DNA of 64,000 bases from an uncultured Clostridia bacterium (GTDB lineage: Bacteria > Bacillota > Clostridia > Christensenellales > CALVMC01): positions 30,216 to 94,215 of the forward strand of contig CALVMC010000006.1 of assembly GCA_944342015.1 (NCBI GenBank). Reading direction: 5' to 3'. A program made the position numbers and the translations under genes. The notes beneath the pieces were generated by a model, which saw nothing but the letters and a program-made list of their open reading frames with translations, had not been told where the DNA came from and ran no database searches. Positions 1 to 9,482 of this stretch are shown piece by piece (the stretch's first letter is position 1; the number at the start of each line of letters is the position of its first letter).

Positions 1-532
1 GATTTTTACTTACGACGCTGACCGTTGCCTGTTCATAGCAGCGGAATATTTTAATTGCATAGTTAAGACTTATCCCATAACTTTGCAAAAACATTACCGC
101 CTGCTGCATGGCTTTGAACTTAATGTAACAAGAGGAAATTTCCTGAGCCTTTTTTGAACTTATTCCTTTTACCGCAGTTAGTTTCTGAGGTTGGTTTTCT
201 ATGACTTTAAGAGCGTTATCGGAAAAAGCCTCCACAATATTGCTTGCCGTGACTTCTCCTACTCCTTTAAACAGACCGCTTGCAAGGTATCTTACGATAG
301 CCTCTTTTTTTGACGGTTCGACGAGTTTTACCGAACTTACCGAAAACTGTCTGCCGTAGCGGGAATTTTCGACGAAGTCTCCTTCGAGTTCGACTCCGAG
401 TCCTTCCGCAACGCTCGGAAAAACCCCTACTGCGGTAAGTAAAGTACCGTTGTAATCGAGTCCTACTACGGAATAACCGCTTTCGGCGTTTCTGAAAATA
501 ACATCCTCGATTGTTGCGGTTATCTTTACCAT
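1..532 (-). CDS. recD2: RecD2-type ATP-dependent DNA helicase, N-terminal part (runs off window)
   Basis: I translated this stretch by hand. It opens MVKITATIEDVIFRNAESGY and continues about 177 residues to the window edge without a stop. The N-terminal OB-like domain (VIFRNAESGYSVVGL, ENSRYGRQFSV) is followed by helix-hairpin-helix segments (YLASGLFKGVGEV, LTAVKGISSKKAQEI) and then FLQSYGISLNYAIKI. That order is characteristic of RecD2/YrrC, a 5'-3' superfamily 1B helicase acting in DNA repair without RecBC. The Walker motifs lie outside the window. The start codon overlaps the metK stop by one base (TAATG), so translation is probably coupled. Family assignment is from remembered motif patterns. 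Confidence 0.85.
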   Translation of the reverse strand, partial: MVKITATIEDVIFRNAESGYSVVGLDYNGTLLTAVGVFPSVAEGLGVELEGDFVENSRYGRQFSVSSVKLVEPSKKEAIVRYLASGLFKGVGEVTASNIVEAFSDNALKVIENQPQKLTAVKGISSKKAQEISSCYIKFKAMQQAVMFLQSYGISLNYAIKIFRCYEQATVSVVSKN

Positions 533-1677
533 TATTTTGCCGCCTTTAAAATTTCCTGCACTTTATCGGTGCGCTCCCACGGAAAGTCTTTACCGAAATG
601 TCCGTTTTTTGCCGTTTCGTAATAGATAGGATTTTTAAGATTTAAAGTATTTATTATATCGCTCGGTCTGAAACTGAATAAAGAGTTTACTATTTTATAA
701 AGTTTATCGTCGCTTACAGTAGCAGTACCGAAAGCGTCGATATTTATTGCTACGGGATTGGCAACTCCTATTGCGTAGGCAACGCTTATCTGACACCTTT
801 TACATATACCGCTTTTTACCAAATTTTTACAAACGTAACGAGCCATATATGCTGCGCTTCTGTCCACCTTAGAAGGGTCTTTTCCCGAAAATGCGCCGCC
901 GCCGTGCGGAGCGAAACCGCCGTAAGTATCGACTATGATTTTTCTACCGGTCATACCGCTGTCGCCCTCGGGACCTCCCACAACGAACCTTCCTGTCGGA
1001 TTGATAAAATATTTTGTATTTTGGTCTACGAGACTTTGGGGAATAACTTTATCGATAATTTCCTTTTTTAAAACCTTTCTTATCTCATCGATACCCGTTG
1101 TTTCCTTGTGCTGGGAAGAAAGAACCACGCTGTCCACTCTTACGACTCTTCCGTTTGAATACTCTGCCGTAACCTGAGCCTTGCCGTCGGGAAGAAGGAA
1201 GTCCACTATTCCCTTTTCTCTTGCTTCTTTAAGGGCATTCGTAAGCTTATGAGAGTAAACAAGGGGAAAAGGAAGAAATTCTTCGGTCTCGTCGGTAGCG
1301 TAGCCGTAAACCATTCCCTGATCGCCCGCTCCCATATCGCCGCCGTCAAAGGAACTGTCGACGCCGGCTTTTATGTCGGGGGACTGTTTGCTTATGGAAA
1401 TTTTTATTTCGCTTTCTCCCGTATTGAAGCCGGAAGAAAGACTTCCGTAGCCGATATCTTTAAGTACGGAAAGAGCGCACTTTTTTAAATCCACGCTTGC
1501 ATTCGATGTGATTTCCCCCATAATGAGAAGGAAATTTTTTGATATACATGTTTCGCATGCGACTCTTGAATTTTCGTCGACTTTAAGGTATTCGTCGAGA
1601 ATTTTATCGGAAATCTGGTCGCAGACTTTATCGGGGTGCCCTACGGTAACGCTTTCGCTTGTGTACAGTTTATTCAT
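532..1677 (-). CDS. metK: S-adenosylmethionine synthase
   Basis: MetK condenses ATP and methionine to S-adenosylmethionine in the cytoplasm. At 381 residues it has about the usual family length. Signatures are GHPDKVCDQISD near residue 14 (ATP and Mg binding), GAGDQGMVYGYA near 117 and the glycine-rich GGGAFSGKDPSKVDRSAAY near 260, followed by ARYVCKNLV. A ribosome binding site (AAGGAG) sits just before the ATG. A SAM-I riboswitch precedes the gene, so the enzyme is probably repressed by its own product. The only gene upstream on the same strand is rpoC, and I found no convincing separate metK promoter. Confidence 0.97.
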   Translation of the reverse strand: MNKLYTSESVTVGHPDKVCDQISDKILDEYLKVDENSRVACETCISKNFLLIMGEITSNASVDLKKCALSVLKDIGYGSLSSGFNTGESEIKISISKQSPDIKAGVDSSFDGGDMGAGDQGMVYGYATDETEEFLPFPLVYSHKLTNALKEAREKGIVDFLLPDGKAQVTAEYSNGRVVRVDSVVLSSQHKETTGIDEIRKVLKKEIIDKVIPQSLVDQNTKYFINPTGRFVVGGPEGDSGMTGRKIIVDTYGGFAPHGGGAFSGKDPSKVDRSAAYMARYVCKNLVKSGICKRCQISVAYAIGVANPVAINIDAFGTATVSDDKLYKIVNSLFSFRPSDIINTLNLKNPIYYETAKNGHFGKDFPWERTDKVQEILKAAK

Positions 1678-1704
1678 ATTTCTCCTTATGTAATTAAAAG
1701 TAAT

Positions 1705-1725
1705 GCCGGACGACAGACGCCCGGC
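1705..1725 (-). promoter_or_regulatory. Riboswitch expression-platform hairpin
   Basis: An 8-bp stem (CGCCCGGC and GCCGGACG on the plus strand, one G-U pair in the RNA) closes a 5-nt loop between the SAM aptamer and the metK ribosome binding site. It is the obvious candidate for the switch terminator. However, only a weak, interrupted U-tract (ATTACTTTT in the RNA sense) follows, so its mode of action is uncertain. Confidence 0.6.
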
Positions 1726-1743
1726 AAAATAAATTTTTTAGGC

Positions 1744-1840
1744 TCTATCTTTCAAAAACTTTTCGTCTTTGCGGAAATTAGCACCGTTCAAGCGGTTGCT
1801 GCGCAATCACAGGGTCCGTCCCTCCTGCGCTCTCGATAGA
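1744..1840 (-). promoter_or_regulatory. SAM-I (S-box) riboswitch aptamer
   Basis: Read on the minus strand, the segment has the S-box core in the right order. The P1 strands are TCTATC and GATAGA at the two ends. Next comes GAGAGCGCAGGAGGGAC with the kink-turn bases, then GCAACC and GGTGCTAATTTCC forming P3 and the conserved joining region, and last a P4 hairpin around GACGAAAAGT. The aptamer binds S-adenosylmethionine and lies directly upstream of metK, the classic S-box target. It starts 12 nt after the rpoC stop codon. Confidence 0.95.
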
Positions 1841-1852
1841 TTATTTATTAAA

Positions 1853-4800
1853 TTACTTTTCTTCGTCGTCGAAACCGAGCATACTCTCGATTTCGTCGAA
1901 CTTGATTTCGTCCTCTTTGCGCACGATTTCTTTTGCGTTAACCTGAGGAGTTAAATTTTTATAGGCCTTAAGTCCCGTACCTGCCGGGATAAGTTTACCT
2001 ATGATAACGTTTTCTTTAAGCCCTACAAGCTGGTCAACCTTATTCTTTATTGCAGCTTCGGTAAGAACTTTTGCCGTTTCCTGGAATGCTGCCGCCGCAA
2101 GGAAAGATTCGGTTGCAAGAGAAGCTTTCGTAATACCGAGAAGGGTTCTCTTTGCGGTAGCGGGAACTCCGCCGTTTTCGAGAACCTTATCGTTTTCGTC
2201 CTCGTATCTGAAAATATCCACCAAATCGTCGGGGAGCATTGTAGTGCTTCCCTGATTTTCGATTTTAACCTTTCTCAGCATTTGTCTTACGATAACTTCG
2301 ATATGCTTGTCGTTGATTTCGACGCCCGAAAGTCTGTATGCCGACTGAACTTCCTTGGTAAGGTAATCCTGAACTCCCTTAACCCCTCTTGTACGAAGCA
2401 TATCCTGAGGATAAATCGGACCTTTTGTAAGAGAAGAGCCGGGGGTAACCTTATCGCCCGTTTTTACCACAAGATGACTTGTGAAGGGAATATTGTAGGT
2501 TTTTTCGTCGCCGTTTTCGCCTCTTACTATAACGTCTTTTTTATTGCCTTTTTCAACGACTTCGACAGTACCGCTTATATCGGAAATAACGGCAACGCCC
2601 TTAGGTCTTCTTGCTTCGAAAAGTTCTTCGACTCTCGGAAGACCTTGCGTAATATCGTCACTTGTAGCAACGCCGCCCGTGTGGAATGTTCTCATTGTAA
2701 GCTGTGTTCCGGGCTCGCCTATCGACTGAGCGGCGATAGTGCCTACTGCTTCGCCGAGTTTGACTCTGTCTCTCGAAGCCATATCTCTGCCGTAACACTT
2801 AGCGCATACGCCGACTTTGGATTTACACGAAAGCACGCTTCTTATATACACCTCGGTAATACCTGCTTTTTCTATTTCGGAAGCCTGGTCTTCGCTTATC
2901 ATGGTATCGGCAGGAACGATAACTGCCCCTGTTTTCGGGTCGACTATATCTTTAACGGAATATCTTCCTGCGATTCTGTCTCTTAAAGGTTCGATAATAC
3001 CGTCTTTATCTCCTTTGATAGCGGAAACGAGAGTACCTTTTTTATCGCCGCAGTCTTCTTCTCTTATGATAACTTCCTGAGCGACATCGACAAGTCTTCT
3101 TGTAAGGTAACCTGAGTCTGCCGTTTTAAGAGCGGTATCGGCAAGACCTTTACGGCCGCCGTGCGAAGAAATAAAGTATTCGAGAACGGAAAGGCCTTCT
3201 CTGAACGAAGCTTTAACGGGAAGTTCGATAGTCTTACCGGTAGGATCGGACATAAGACCACGCATACCTGCAAGCTGTCTTATCTGACCCATATTACCAC
3301 GGGCGCCGGAGTCTGCCATCATCCAGATAGGATTGAGCTTGTCTGCTTCGAAACCTTCTTTAACGGCTTTTGTAACGGCGTCGGTAGCGTTTTTCCAGAT
3401 ACTTACGACATTGTTGTATCTTTCTTCGTTTGTGAGATAACCGTGTTTATACTGTTTTTCTATTTTAATAACTTCTTTTTCGGCTTCTTCGATAATCTGT
3501 TTTTTGCTTTCGGGAACCTTCATATCGAAAACGCTTGCTGTTATTGCGCCTATTGTAGAATACTTAAATCCTAAGGATTTTATTCTGTCGAGCACTTCGG
3601 AAGTTTCGGTAGAACCTTTATACTTGAAGCAAGCGTCGATAATTTTGGAAAGCTGTTTCTTTCCGACAAGGAAATCTATTTCGAGATTTAAAGCGTTTTC
3701 CTTTTTACTTCTGTCGACGAAGTGTAAATCCTGCGGAATAGCTTCGTTGAAAATAATTCTTCCGACAGTGGTTTTAAGACGCTTTGAAATTCTCTCGCCG
3801 TTTACATCTTTTGTGACTCTTACTTCTATCAAAGCTTGAAGTTCTATTTCTTTAAGCTGATAAGCCATTTTCGCTTCTTCGGGAGATTTGAATATTCTGC
3901 CTTCGCCTTTTGCCCCTTCCTTAATCATAGTAAGATAGTAAGAGCCGATAACCATATCCTGAGTAGGAGAAATGATAGGCTTACCGTCGGAAAGTTTAAG
4001 AATGTTGTTTGTCGAAAGCATTAAAAATCTTGCCTCAGCCTGAGCTTCGATTGAAAGAGGAACGTGAACTGCCATCTGGTCTCCGTCGAAGTCTGCGTTG
4101 AAGGCAGGACAAACGAGAGGATGAAGTTTAAGGGCTCTTCCGTCAACAAGCACGGGTTCGAAAGCCTGTATACCTAATCTGTGAAGAGTAGGAGCACGGT
4201 TTAAAAGAACGGGGTGGTCTTTTATGACTTCTTCGAGAATATCCCAAACCTGAGTGCGTTTTCTCTCGACGAATCTTTTTGCGCTTTTAATGTTCTGACA
4301 GTGAGCATACTCTACGAGTTTTTTCATAACGAAAGGTTTGAAAAGTTCGAGAGCCATTTCCTTAGGAAGACCGCACTGATACAGTTTAAGTTCAGGGCCG
4401 ACAACGATAACCGAACGGCCGGAATAGTCTACACGCTTACCTAAAAGATTTTGTCTGAACCTGCCCTGTTTACCCCTTAAAAGGCCCGAAAGAGATTTAA
4501 GGTCACGGCTTCCGGGACCTGCAACCGCCTTTCCTCTTCTGCCGTTATCGATAAGAGCGTCGACAGCTTCTTGAAGCATTCTCTTTTCGTTTCTTACGAT
4601 AATATCGGGTGCGTTTAAATCTATAAGTTTTTTAAGTCTGTTGTTTCTGTTTATAACCCTTCTGTAAAGGTCGTTCAAATCGCTTGTTGCGAATCTTCCG
4701 CCGTCGAGCTGAACCATAGGACGGATTTCGGGAGGAAGAACGGGAAGAACATCCAATATCATCCATTCCGGCTTATTTCCGCTCTGACGGAAAGCTTCGA

Positions 4801-5440
4801 GAACATCGAGACGCTTTGCCGCCTTAATTCTCTTTTGGTCGGAGCTTCCCGAAGCGATTTTTTTAATTTCCTCATACTCTTTGTCGAGATCTACATTTTG
4901 AAGAAGCTCTTTTATGGCTTCTGCGCCCATACCCACTCTGAAAGCCTTTGCGCCGTAGGTATCGACTGCTTCTCTGTATTCCTTATCGGAAATAACCTGT
5001 TTTTTTACAAAGTTAGTCTCGCCGGGGTCGAGAACGACATAAGAAACAAAGTATAGAACCTGTTCGACGTCCTTAGGAGGCATATCCACCATAAGGCTTA
5101 TTCTCGACGGAACCCCTCTGAAATACCATATATGAGATACGGGAGCGGCAAGTTCGATATGTCCCATTCTCTCACGCCTTACCTTGCTTCGTGTAACTTC
5201 AACGCCGCACTTATCGCAGATAACGCCTTTGTATCTGATTCTTTTATATTTACCGCAGTGACATTCCCAGTCTTTTTGTGGTCCGAAAATTCTTTCGCAA
5301 AAAAGACCGTCTCTTTCGGGTTTTTGTGTTCTGTAATTTATAGTCTCGGGCTTTGTTACCTCGCCGTACGACCATTCCCTTATTTTTTCGGGAGATGCAA
5401 TACCTATCTGAATAGAATCGAAATTATTTAGTTCGTACAT
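1853..5440 (-). CDS. rpoC: DNA-directed RNA polymerase subunit beta-prime
   Basis: The catalytic beta-prime subunit of RNA polymerase, 1,195 residues, the usual Bacillota size. The N-terminal zinc finger is visible ([10 protein letters not shown] then CDKCGVEVT). The active-site Mg loop is [12 protein letters not shown]. The second cysteine cluster ([13 protein letters not shown]) and the [20 protein letters not shown] segment near the trigger loop are intact. The C-terminus is mildly acidic. The gene begins 11 nt after rpoB, and its AGGAGGG ribosome binding site overlaps the rpoB stop, so the two subunits are cotranscribed and probably coupled. No terminator separates rpoC from the SAM riboswitch. 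Confidence 0.98.
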   Translation of the reverse strand: MYELNNFDSIQIGIASPEKIREWSYGEVTKPETINYRTQKPERDGLFCERIFGPQKDWECHCGKYKRIRYKGVICDKCGVEVTRSKVRRERMGHIELAAPVSHIWYFRGVPSRISLMVDMPPKDVEQVLYFVSYVVLDPGETNFVKKQVISDKEYREAVDTYGAKAFRVGMGAEAIKELLQNVDLDKEYEEIKKIASGSSDQKRIKAAKRLDVLEAFRQSGNKPEWMILDVLPVLPPEIRPMVQLDGGRFATSDLNDLYRRVINRNNRLKKLIDLNAPDIIVRNEKRMLQEAVDALIDNGRRGKAVAGPGSRDLKSLSGLLRGKQGRFRQNLLGKRVDYSGRSVIVVGPELKLYQCGLPKEMALELFKPFVMKKLVEYAHCQNIKSAKRFVERKRTQVWDILEEVIKDHPVLLNRAPTLHRLGIQAFEPVLVDGRALKLHPLVCPAFNADFDGDQMAVHVPLSIEAQAEARFLMLSTNNILKLSDGKPIISPTQDMVIGSYYLTMIKEGAKGEGRIFKSPEEAKMAYQLKEIELQALIEVRVTKDVNGERISKRLKTTVGRIIFNEAIPQDLHFVDRSKKENALNLEIDFLVGKKQLSKIIDACFKYKGSTETSEVLDRIKSLGFKYSTIGAITASVFDMKVPESKKQIIEEAEKEVIKIEKQYKHGYLTNEERYNNVVSIWKNATDAVTKAVKEGFEADKLNPIWMMADSGARGNMGQIRQLAGMRGLMSDPTGKTIELPVKASFREGLSVLEYFISSHGGRKGLADTALKTADSGYLTRRLVDVAQEVIIREEDCGDKKGTLVSAIKGDKDGIIEPLRDRIAGRYSVKDIVDPKTGAVIVPADTMISEDQASEIEKAGITEVYIRSVLSCKSKVGVCAKCYGRDMASRDRVKLGEAVGTIAAQSIGEPGTQLTMRTFHTGGVATSDDITQGLPRVEELFEARRPKGVAVISDISGTVEVVEKGNKKDVIVRGENGDEKTYNIPFTSHLVVKTGDKVTPGSSLTKGPIYPQDMLRTRGVKGVQDYLTKEVQSAYRLSGVEINDKHIEVIVRQMLRKVKIENQGSTTMLPDDLVDIFRYEDENDKVLENGGVPATAKRTLLGITKASLATESFLAAAAFQETAKVLTEAAIKNKVDQLVGLKENVIIGKLIPAGTGLKAYKNLTPQVNAKEIVRKEDEIKFDEIESMLGFDDEEK

Positions 5441-5451
5441 CGATTACCCTC

Positions 5452-8400
5452 CTAATCTAAATCCTCGTCGTCATCGCCGCTGTCGGTGATGGAAAGCGAA
5501 ACGGTATTTTCGTCGTCGTCATCGAAAAGTTTAAGGTCTTCGCTGATACCGTCTTCCGAGCCGAAGATTTCAAAAATGGAACCTTCTTCTCCTTTTTCTT
5601 CTTCGTCGTCGTTAAAGTTGATATCGATTTCGGTAAGGTCTTTATCCTTTTTAACAACGACATCGTTGTCACGGTCTTCGTCGATAAGGTCTTTAAGGCC
5701 GATTTCCTCCTTGCTTTCGGTAAGAACTTTTACATCGAGAGCAAGACTCTGCATTTCTTTGATAAGAACCTTAAAGGATTCCGGAATACCGGGTTCGCTT
5801 ATATTAACGCCCTTGACGATTGACTCGTAGGTTTTAACTCTGCCTACCACGTCGTCGGACTTAACGGTAAGGATTTCTTGAAGAAGATTAGCCGCACCGT
5901 AAGCTTCGAGAGCCCAGACTTCCATTTCACCGAAACGCTGACCGCCGAACTGAGCTTTACCTCCGAGAGGCTGCTGAGTAACAAGGCTGTAAGGACCTGT
6001 TGAACGGGCGTGAATTTTATCGTCGACCAAGTGAACGAGTTTAAGCATGTACATATAACCTACGGTAACCTTGTTTTCGAAAGGTTCTCCCGTTCTTCCG
6101 TCGTAAAGCTGCATTTTGCCGTTTTCGGGAAGTCCGTTTTCGATAAAGAGTTGTCTTATATCGGTTTCGTTTGCACCGTCGAAAACGGGGGTTGCGACTT
6201 TCCAACCTAAAAGTTTAGAGACAAGACCCAAATGCACTTCGAGCACCTGACCGATATTCATACGGGAAGGAACGCCTAACGGGTTTAAAACAATCTGTAA
6301 AGGTGTTCCGTCGGGAAGGAAAGGCATATCTTCTTTGGGAAGAACACGGGAAATAACGCCCTTGTTTCCGTGACGGCCCGCCATTTTATCGCCGACGGAT
6401 ATTTTTCTTTTCTGAGCGATATAAACTCTGACCAGTCTGTTTACGCTAGGGGGAAGTTCGTCTTTGTTTTCTCTTGTAAATTCCTTGACGTCTACAACTA
6501 TACCGCCTTCGCCGTGCGGAACTCTTAAAGAGGTGTCACGAACTTCTCTTGCCTTATCTCCGAAAATCGCACGGAGAAGTCTCTCTTCGGGAGTAAGTTC
6601 GGTTTCGCCCTTAGGGGTAACCTTACCTACCAGGATATCTCCGCTCGAAACTTCTGCGCCTATCATAACGATACCGTTTTCGTCGAGATTTCTGAGTACG
6701 TCGTCGCCGAGGTTAGGAATATCTCTTGTTATGATTTCTTCGCCGAGTTTTGTATCTCTTGCTTCGAGTTCGTATTCTTCTATATGGATTGAAGTAAACA
6801 CATCGTCTTTAACGAGATCCTCGCTTATGAGAATTGCGTCTTCGAAGTTATAGCCTTCCCAGGACATAAATCCTACGAGTATGTTTCTTCCGAGGGCAAG
6901 TTCGCCGCCGTCGGTTGACTGTCCGTCGGCAAGAACGTCGCCTTCTTTTACAATCTGCCCTATTTTTACGATAGGTTTCTGATTAACGCAGGTTCCCTGA
7001 TTGCTTCTTTCGAATTTTTTGAGTCTGTAAACATCCTTTTCTTTACCGGTATCCACGACTATGCTTGTATCGGAAGCCTTTACAACGGTACCCCCTCTTT
7101 TTGCGATAACCATAACGCCGCTGTCGTATGCGACCTTGTGTTCCATACCGGTTCCGATAATCGGAGCTTCCGGTCTTAAAAGAGGAACTGCCTGTCTCTG
7201 CATGTTAGAACCCATAAGAGCACGGTTAGTATCGTCGTTTTCAAGGAAGGGAATAAGAGAAGTCGCAACGGAAATAAGCTGTTTCGGCGAAACGTCCATA
7301 TAATCGACTTCGGAAGAGTTGACTTCTACGATTTCTTCCCTTCTTCTGCAAGTTACACGGTCTTCGAGAAATCTGCCGTTCTCGTCAAGCGGAACGTTAG
7401 CCTGAGCGACAACGTATCTGTCCTCTTCTTCTGCGGTAAGATATTCTACTTTATCGGTAACGATACCTTTCTGCTTATCTACCTTTCTGTAAGGGGATTC
7501 GATAAATCCGTATTCGTTTATTTTCGCATAGGTTGAAAGAGAAGTTATAAGACCGATATTCTGACCTTCCGGAGTTTCGATAGGACACATACGGCCGTAA
7601 TGGGAGTGGTGAACGTCACGCACGTCGAAGCTTGCTCTTTCTCTGTTAAGACCGCCGGGGCCGAGTGCCGAAAGTTTTCTTTTGTGAGTAAGTTCTGCAA
7701 TCGGGTTGGGCTGATCCATAAACTGTGAAAGCTGAGAAGAACCGAAGAACTCTCTTATAGCGCTTGTAATAGGTCTTATATTGATAAGACTTTGAGGACT
7801 TATTGCGCTTAAATCCTGCGCTACGCTCATTCTTTCTTTAATAACTCTTTCCAGTCTTATCATACCTATTCTGAACTGGTTTTGTAAAAGTTCCCCAACC
7901 GAACGAACCCTTCTGTTACTCAAATGGTCGATATTGTCAACCATACCGAATCCCTGAGAAAGGGAAAGGTTATAGGAAACGGAAGCGACGATATCTTCAA
8001 CCGTAACATGTTTTACGACGAGATTGTCGACATTCATTTCGATAGCTTTCAAAAGAGATTTTTTATCTGTAAACTCCTGCATTAACTTTGAAAGGAATGG
8101 AAAATAAACAAGTTCTTTTATGCCGAGGTCTTCTGCGTTGCAGTCTAAAACCTTTTCGATATCCACGGTTGCGTTACCTATCATTTTGAAAGGAATACCG
8201 GTCGGAGCTTTAACCCATACTTCGTTAAGGCCGCTGTTCTGAATTTCCCAAGCCTTTTCAAAAGTTATTTTGTCGCCTTTTTTAGCGAGAATTTCACCGG
8301 TTAAAGGACTTACTGCGTCTTCTTCGAGAACCTGACCGTTAATTCTGTCGGCAAGAGAAAGTTTGGAATTGAACTTGAATCTTCCTACCCTTGCAAGGTC

Positions 8401-9201
8401 GTATCTTCTCGGGTCGAAGAAGATATTTTTGATAAGCAAATCGACGCCTTCGACAGTCGGGACTTCGCCCGGTCTGAGTCTTTTATAGAGTTCTACTTTT
8501 GCTTCTTCGCAATTTTTAACCACATCTTTTTCTATGGTTTTTGCAATCATATTGTCGCCGCCGAAAAGAGTCATAAGCTCTTCGTCCGTTCCGAACCCTA
8601 AGGCTCTTAAAAGAACGGTAGCGGTAATTTTTCTTGTTCTGTCGACATGTACCCAGAGCAAGTTATTTGCGTCCTGCTCGAATTCAAGCCAAGCTCCTCT
8701 GTTCGGCATAACGGTGGTCTGATACCTGTAAATACCGTTTTTGTCGTACTCTTTTGCAGAGTAAACGCCGGGACTTCTTACAAGCTGGCTGACAATGACC
8801 CTTTCGGCACCGTTAATAACGAAAGAACCGCTTTCGGTCATCAAAGGAATATCACCCATAAAAACTTCCTGGTCGATAGGCTCGTTTGTTTCCTTGTTTA
8901 TAAGACGAACCTTGACTCTGAGCGGAAGAGCATAGGTAGCATCTCTGTCCTTGCACTCTTTGACATCGTACTTAGGCTCGCCCGTTAAAGTGTAATCGAG
9001 GAAATGAATTTCCATTCTTCCGCCGAAATCCTGTATCGGAGAAATCTGGTCGAGTACTTCCTTGATTCCGTACTTAAGGAAATTCTTATAAGATTCCTTT
9101 TGCACTTCGATAAAATACGGAATTTCCAGCGTCTCTTTTATTTGCGAGAAGCTGTATCTGTCAGTATTTCCGAATTTTACCTTATGAATTCTTTGAGACA
9201 T
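5452..9201 (-). CDS. rpoB: DNA-directed RNA polymerase subunit beta
   Basis: The beta subunit of RNA polymerase, 1,249 residues. The rifampicin-binding region ([23 protein letters not shown]) carries the susceptible-type residues at the classic positions. The catalytic-site segments [14 protein letters not shown] [33 protein letters not shown] and the C-terminal [19 protein letters not shown] are intact. The last 70 or so residues form an acidic tail rich in Asp and Glu that looks longer and more acidic than in Bacillus subtilis. The ribosome binding site is AAGGAG. A promoter and a leader hairpin lie upstream; the usual rplJ-rplL neighbours are absent, and carB precedes instead. Confidence 0.98.
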   Translation of the reverse strand: MSQRIHKVKFGNTDRYSFSQIKETLEIPYFIEVQKESYKNFLKYGIKEVLDQISPIQDFGGRMEIHFLDYTLTGEPKYDVKECKDRDATYALPLRVKVRLINKETNEPIDQEVFMGDIPLMTESGSFVINGAERVIVSQLVRSPGVYSAKEYDKNGIYRYQTTVMPNRGAWLEFEQDANNLLWVHVDRTRKITATVLLRALGFGTDEELMTLFGGDNMIAKTIEKDVVKNCEEAKVELYKRLRPGEVPTVEGVDLLIKNIFFDPRRYDLARVGRFKFNSKLSLADRINGQVLEEDAVSPLTGEILAKKGDKITFEKAWEIQNSGLNEVWVKAPTGIPFKMIGNATVDIEKVLDCNAEDLGIKELVYFPFLSKLMQEFTDKKSLLKAIEMNVDNLVVKHVTVEDIVASVSYNLSLSQGFGMVDNIDHLSNRRVRSVGELLQNQFRIGMIRLERVIKERMSVAQDLSAISPQSLINIRPITSAIREFFGSSQLSQFMDQPNPIAELTHKRKLSALGPGGLNRERASFDVRDVHHSHYGRMCPIETPEGQNIGLITSLSTYAKINEYGFIESPYRKVDKQKGIVTDKVEYLTAEEEDRYVVAQANVPLDENGRFLEDRVTCRRREEIVEVNSSEVDYMDVSPKQLISVATSLIPFLENDDTNRALMGSNMQRQAVPLLRPEAPIIGTGMEHKVAYDSGVMVIAKRGGTVVKASDTSIVVDTGKEKDVYRLKKFERSNQGTCVNQKPIVKIGQIVKEGDVLADGQSTDGGELALGRNILVGFMSWEGYNFEDAILISEDLVKDDVFTSIHIEEYELEARDTKLGEEIITRDIPNLGDDVLRNLDENGIVMIGAEVSSGDILVGKVTPKGETELTPEERLLRAIFGDKAREVRDTSLRVPHGEGGIVVDVKEFTRENKDELPPSVNRLVRVYIAQKRKISVGDKMAGRHGNKGVISRVLPKEDMPFLPDGTPLQIVLNPLGVPSRMNIGQVLEVHLGLVSKLLGWKVATPVFDGANETDIRQLFIENGLPENGKMQLYDGRTGEPFENKVTVGYMYMLKLVHLVDDKIHARSTGPYSLVTQQPLGGKAQFGGQRFGEMEVWALEAYGAANLLQEILTVKSDDVVGRVKTYESIVKGVNISEPGIPESFKVLIKEMQSLALDVKVLTESKEEIGLKDLIDEDRDNDVVVKKDKDLTEIDINFNDDEEEKGEEGSIFEIFGSEDGISEDLKLFDDDDENTVSLSITDSGDDDEDLD

Positions 9202-9263
9202 TTTGTCACTCTCCTTAAATTTATTTGAAAGGCCGATGAACCGTTTTCAATCTTTAAAAACCG

Positions 9264-9305
9264 CCCCTTACCCGCGAAAATTACCCTGCGGGACACAAAA
9301 AGGGG
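9264..9305 (-). promoter_or_regulatory. GC-rich leader hairpin in the rpoB 5' UTR
   Basis: In an otherwise AT-rich 125-nt leader, CCCCTT (9264-9269) pairs with AAGGGG (9300-9305), and inside it CCCGC (9271-9275) pairs with GCGGG (9288-9292). This is a two-tier stem between the rpoB promoter and its ribosome binding site. Its role is unknown; autogenous control of rpoBC is a possible inference. Confidence 0.6.
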
Positions 9306-9333
9306 ATATTACCACATAATAATGCAAGTATAG

Positions 9334-9362
9334 ATTATAACTTAAATTTGTAAAGGTGTAAA
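9334..9362 (-). promoter_or_regulatory. Sigma-A promoter of the rpoBC operon
   Basis: On the minus strand, TTTACA (9362-9357), a 17-bp spacer and a perfect TATAAT (9339-9334). Transcription should start near 9327, giving a leader of roughly 125 nt. Confidence 0.8.
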
Positions 9363-9423
9363 GTATTTTTAACAAATTAATAAAATTTTTTCAAATTTTA
9401 AAATTTTAAAAAAATAAACCGAA

Positions 9424-9453
9424 AAAGACTTATCCGATAAAAGATAAGTCTTT
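9424..9453 (-). terminator. Intrinsic terminator after carB
   Basis: An 11-bp perfect stem (AAAGACTTATC at 9424-9434 and GATAAGTCTTT at 9443-9453) with an 8-nt loop lies 29 nt after the carB stop. A T-rich run follows in the minus direction. It separates the carAB and rpoBC transcripts. Confidence 0.8.
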
Positions 9454-9482
9454 AAAACGAAGATAATAATTACAAAAATCAA

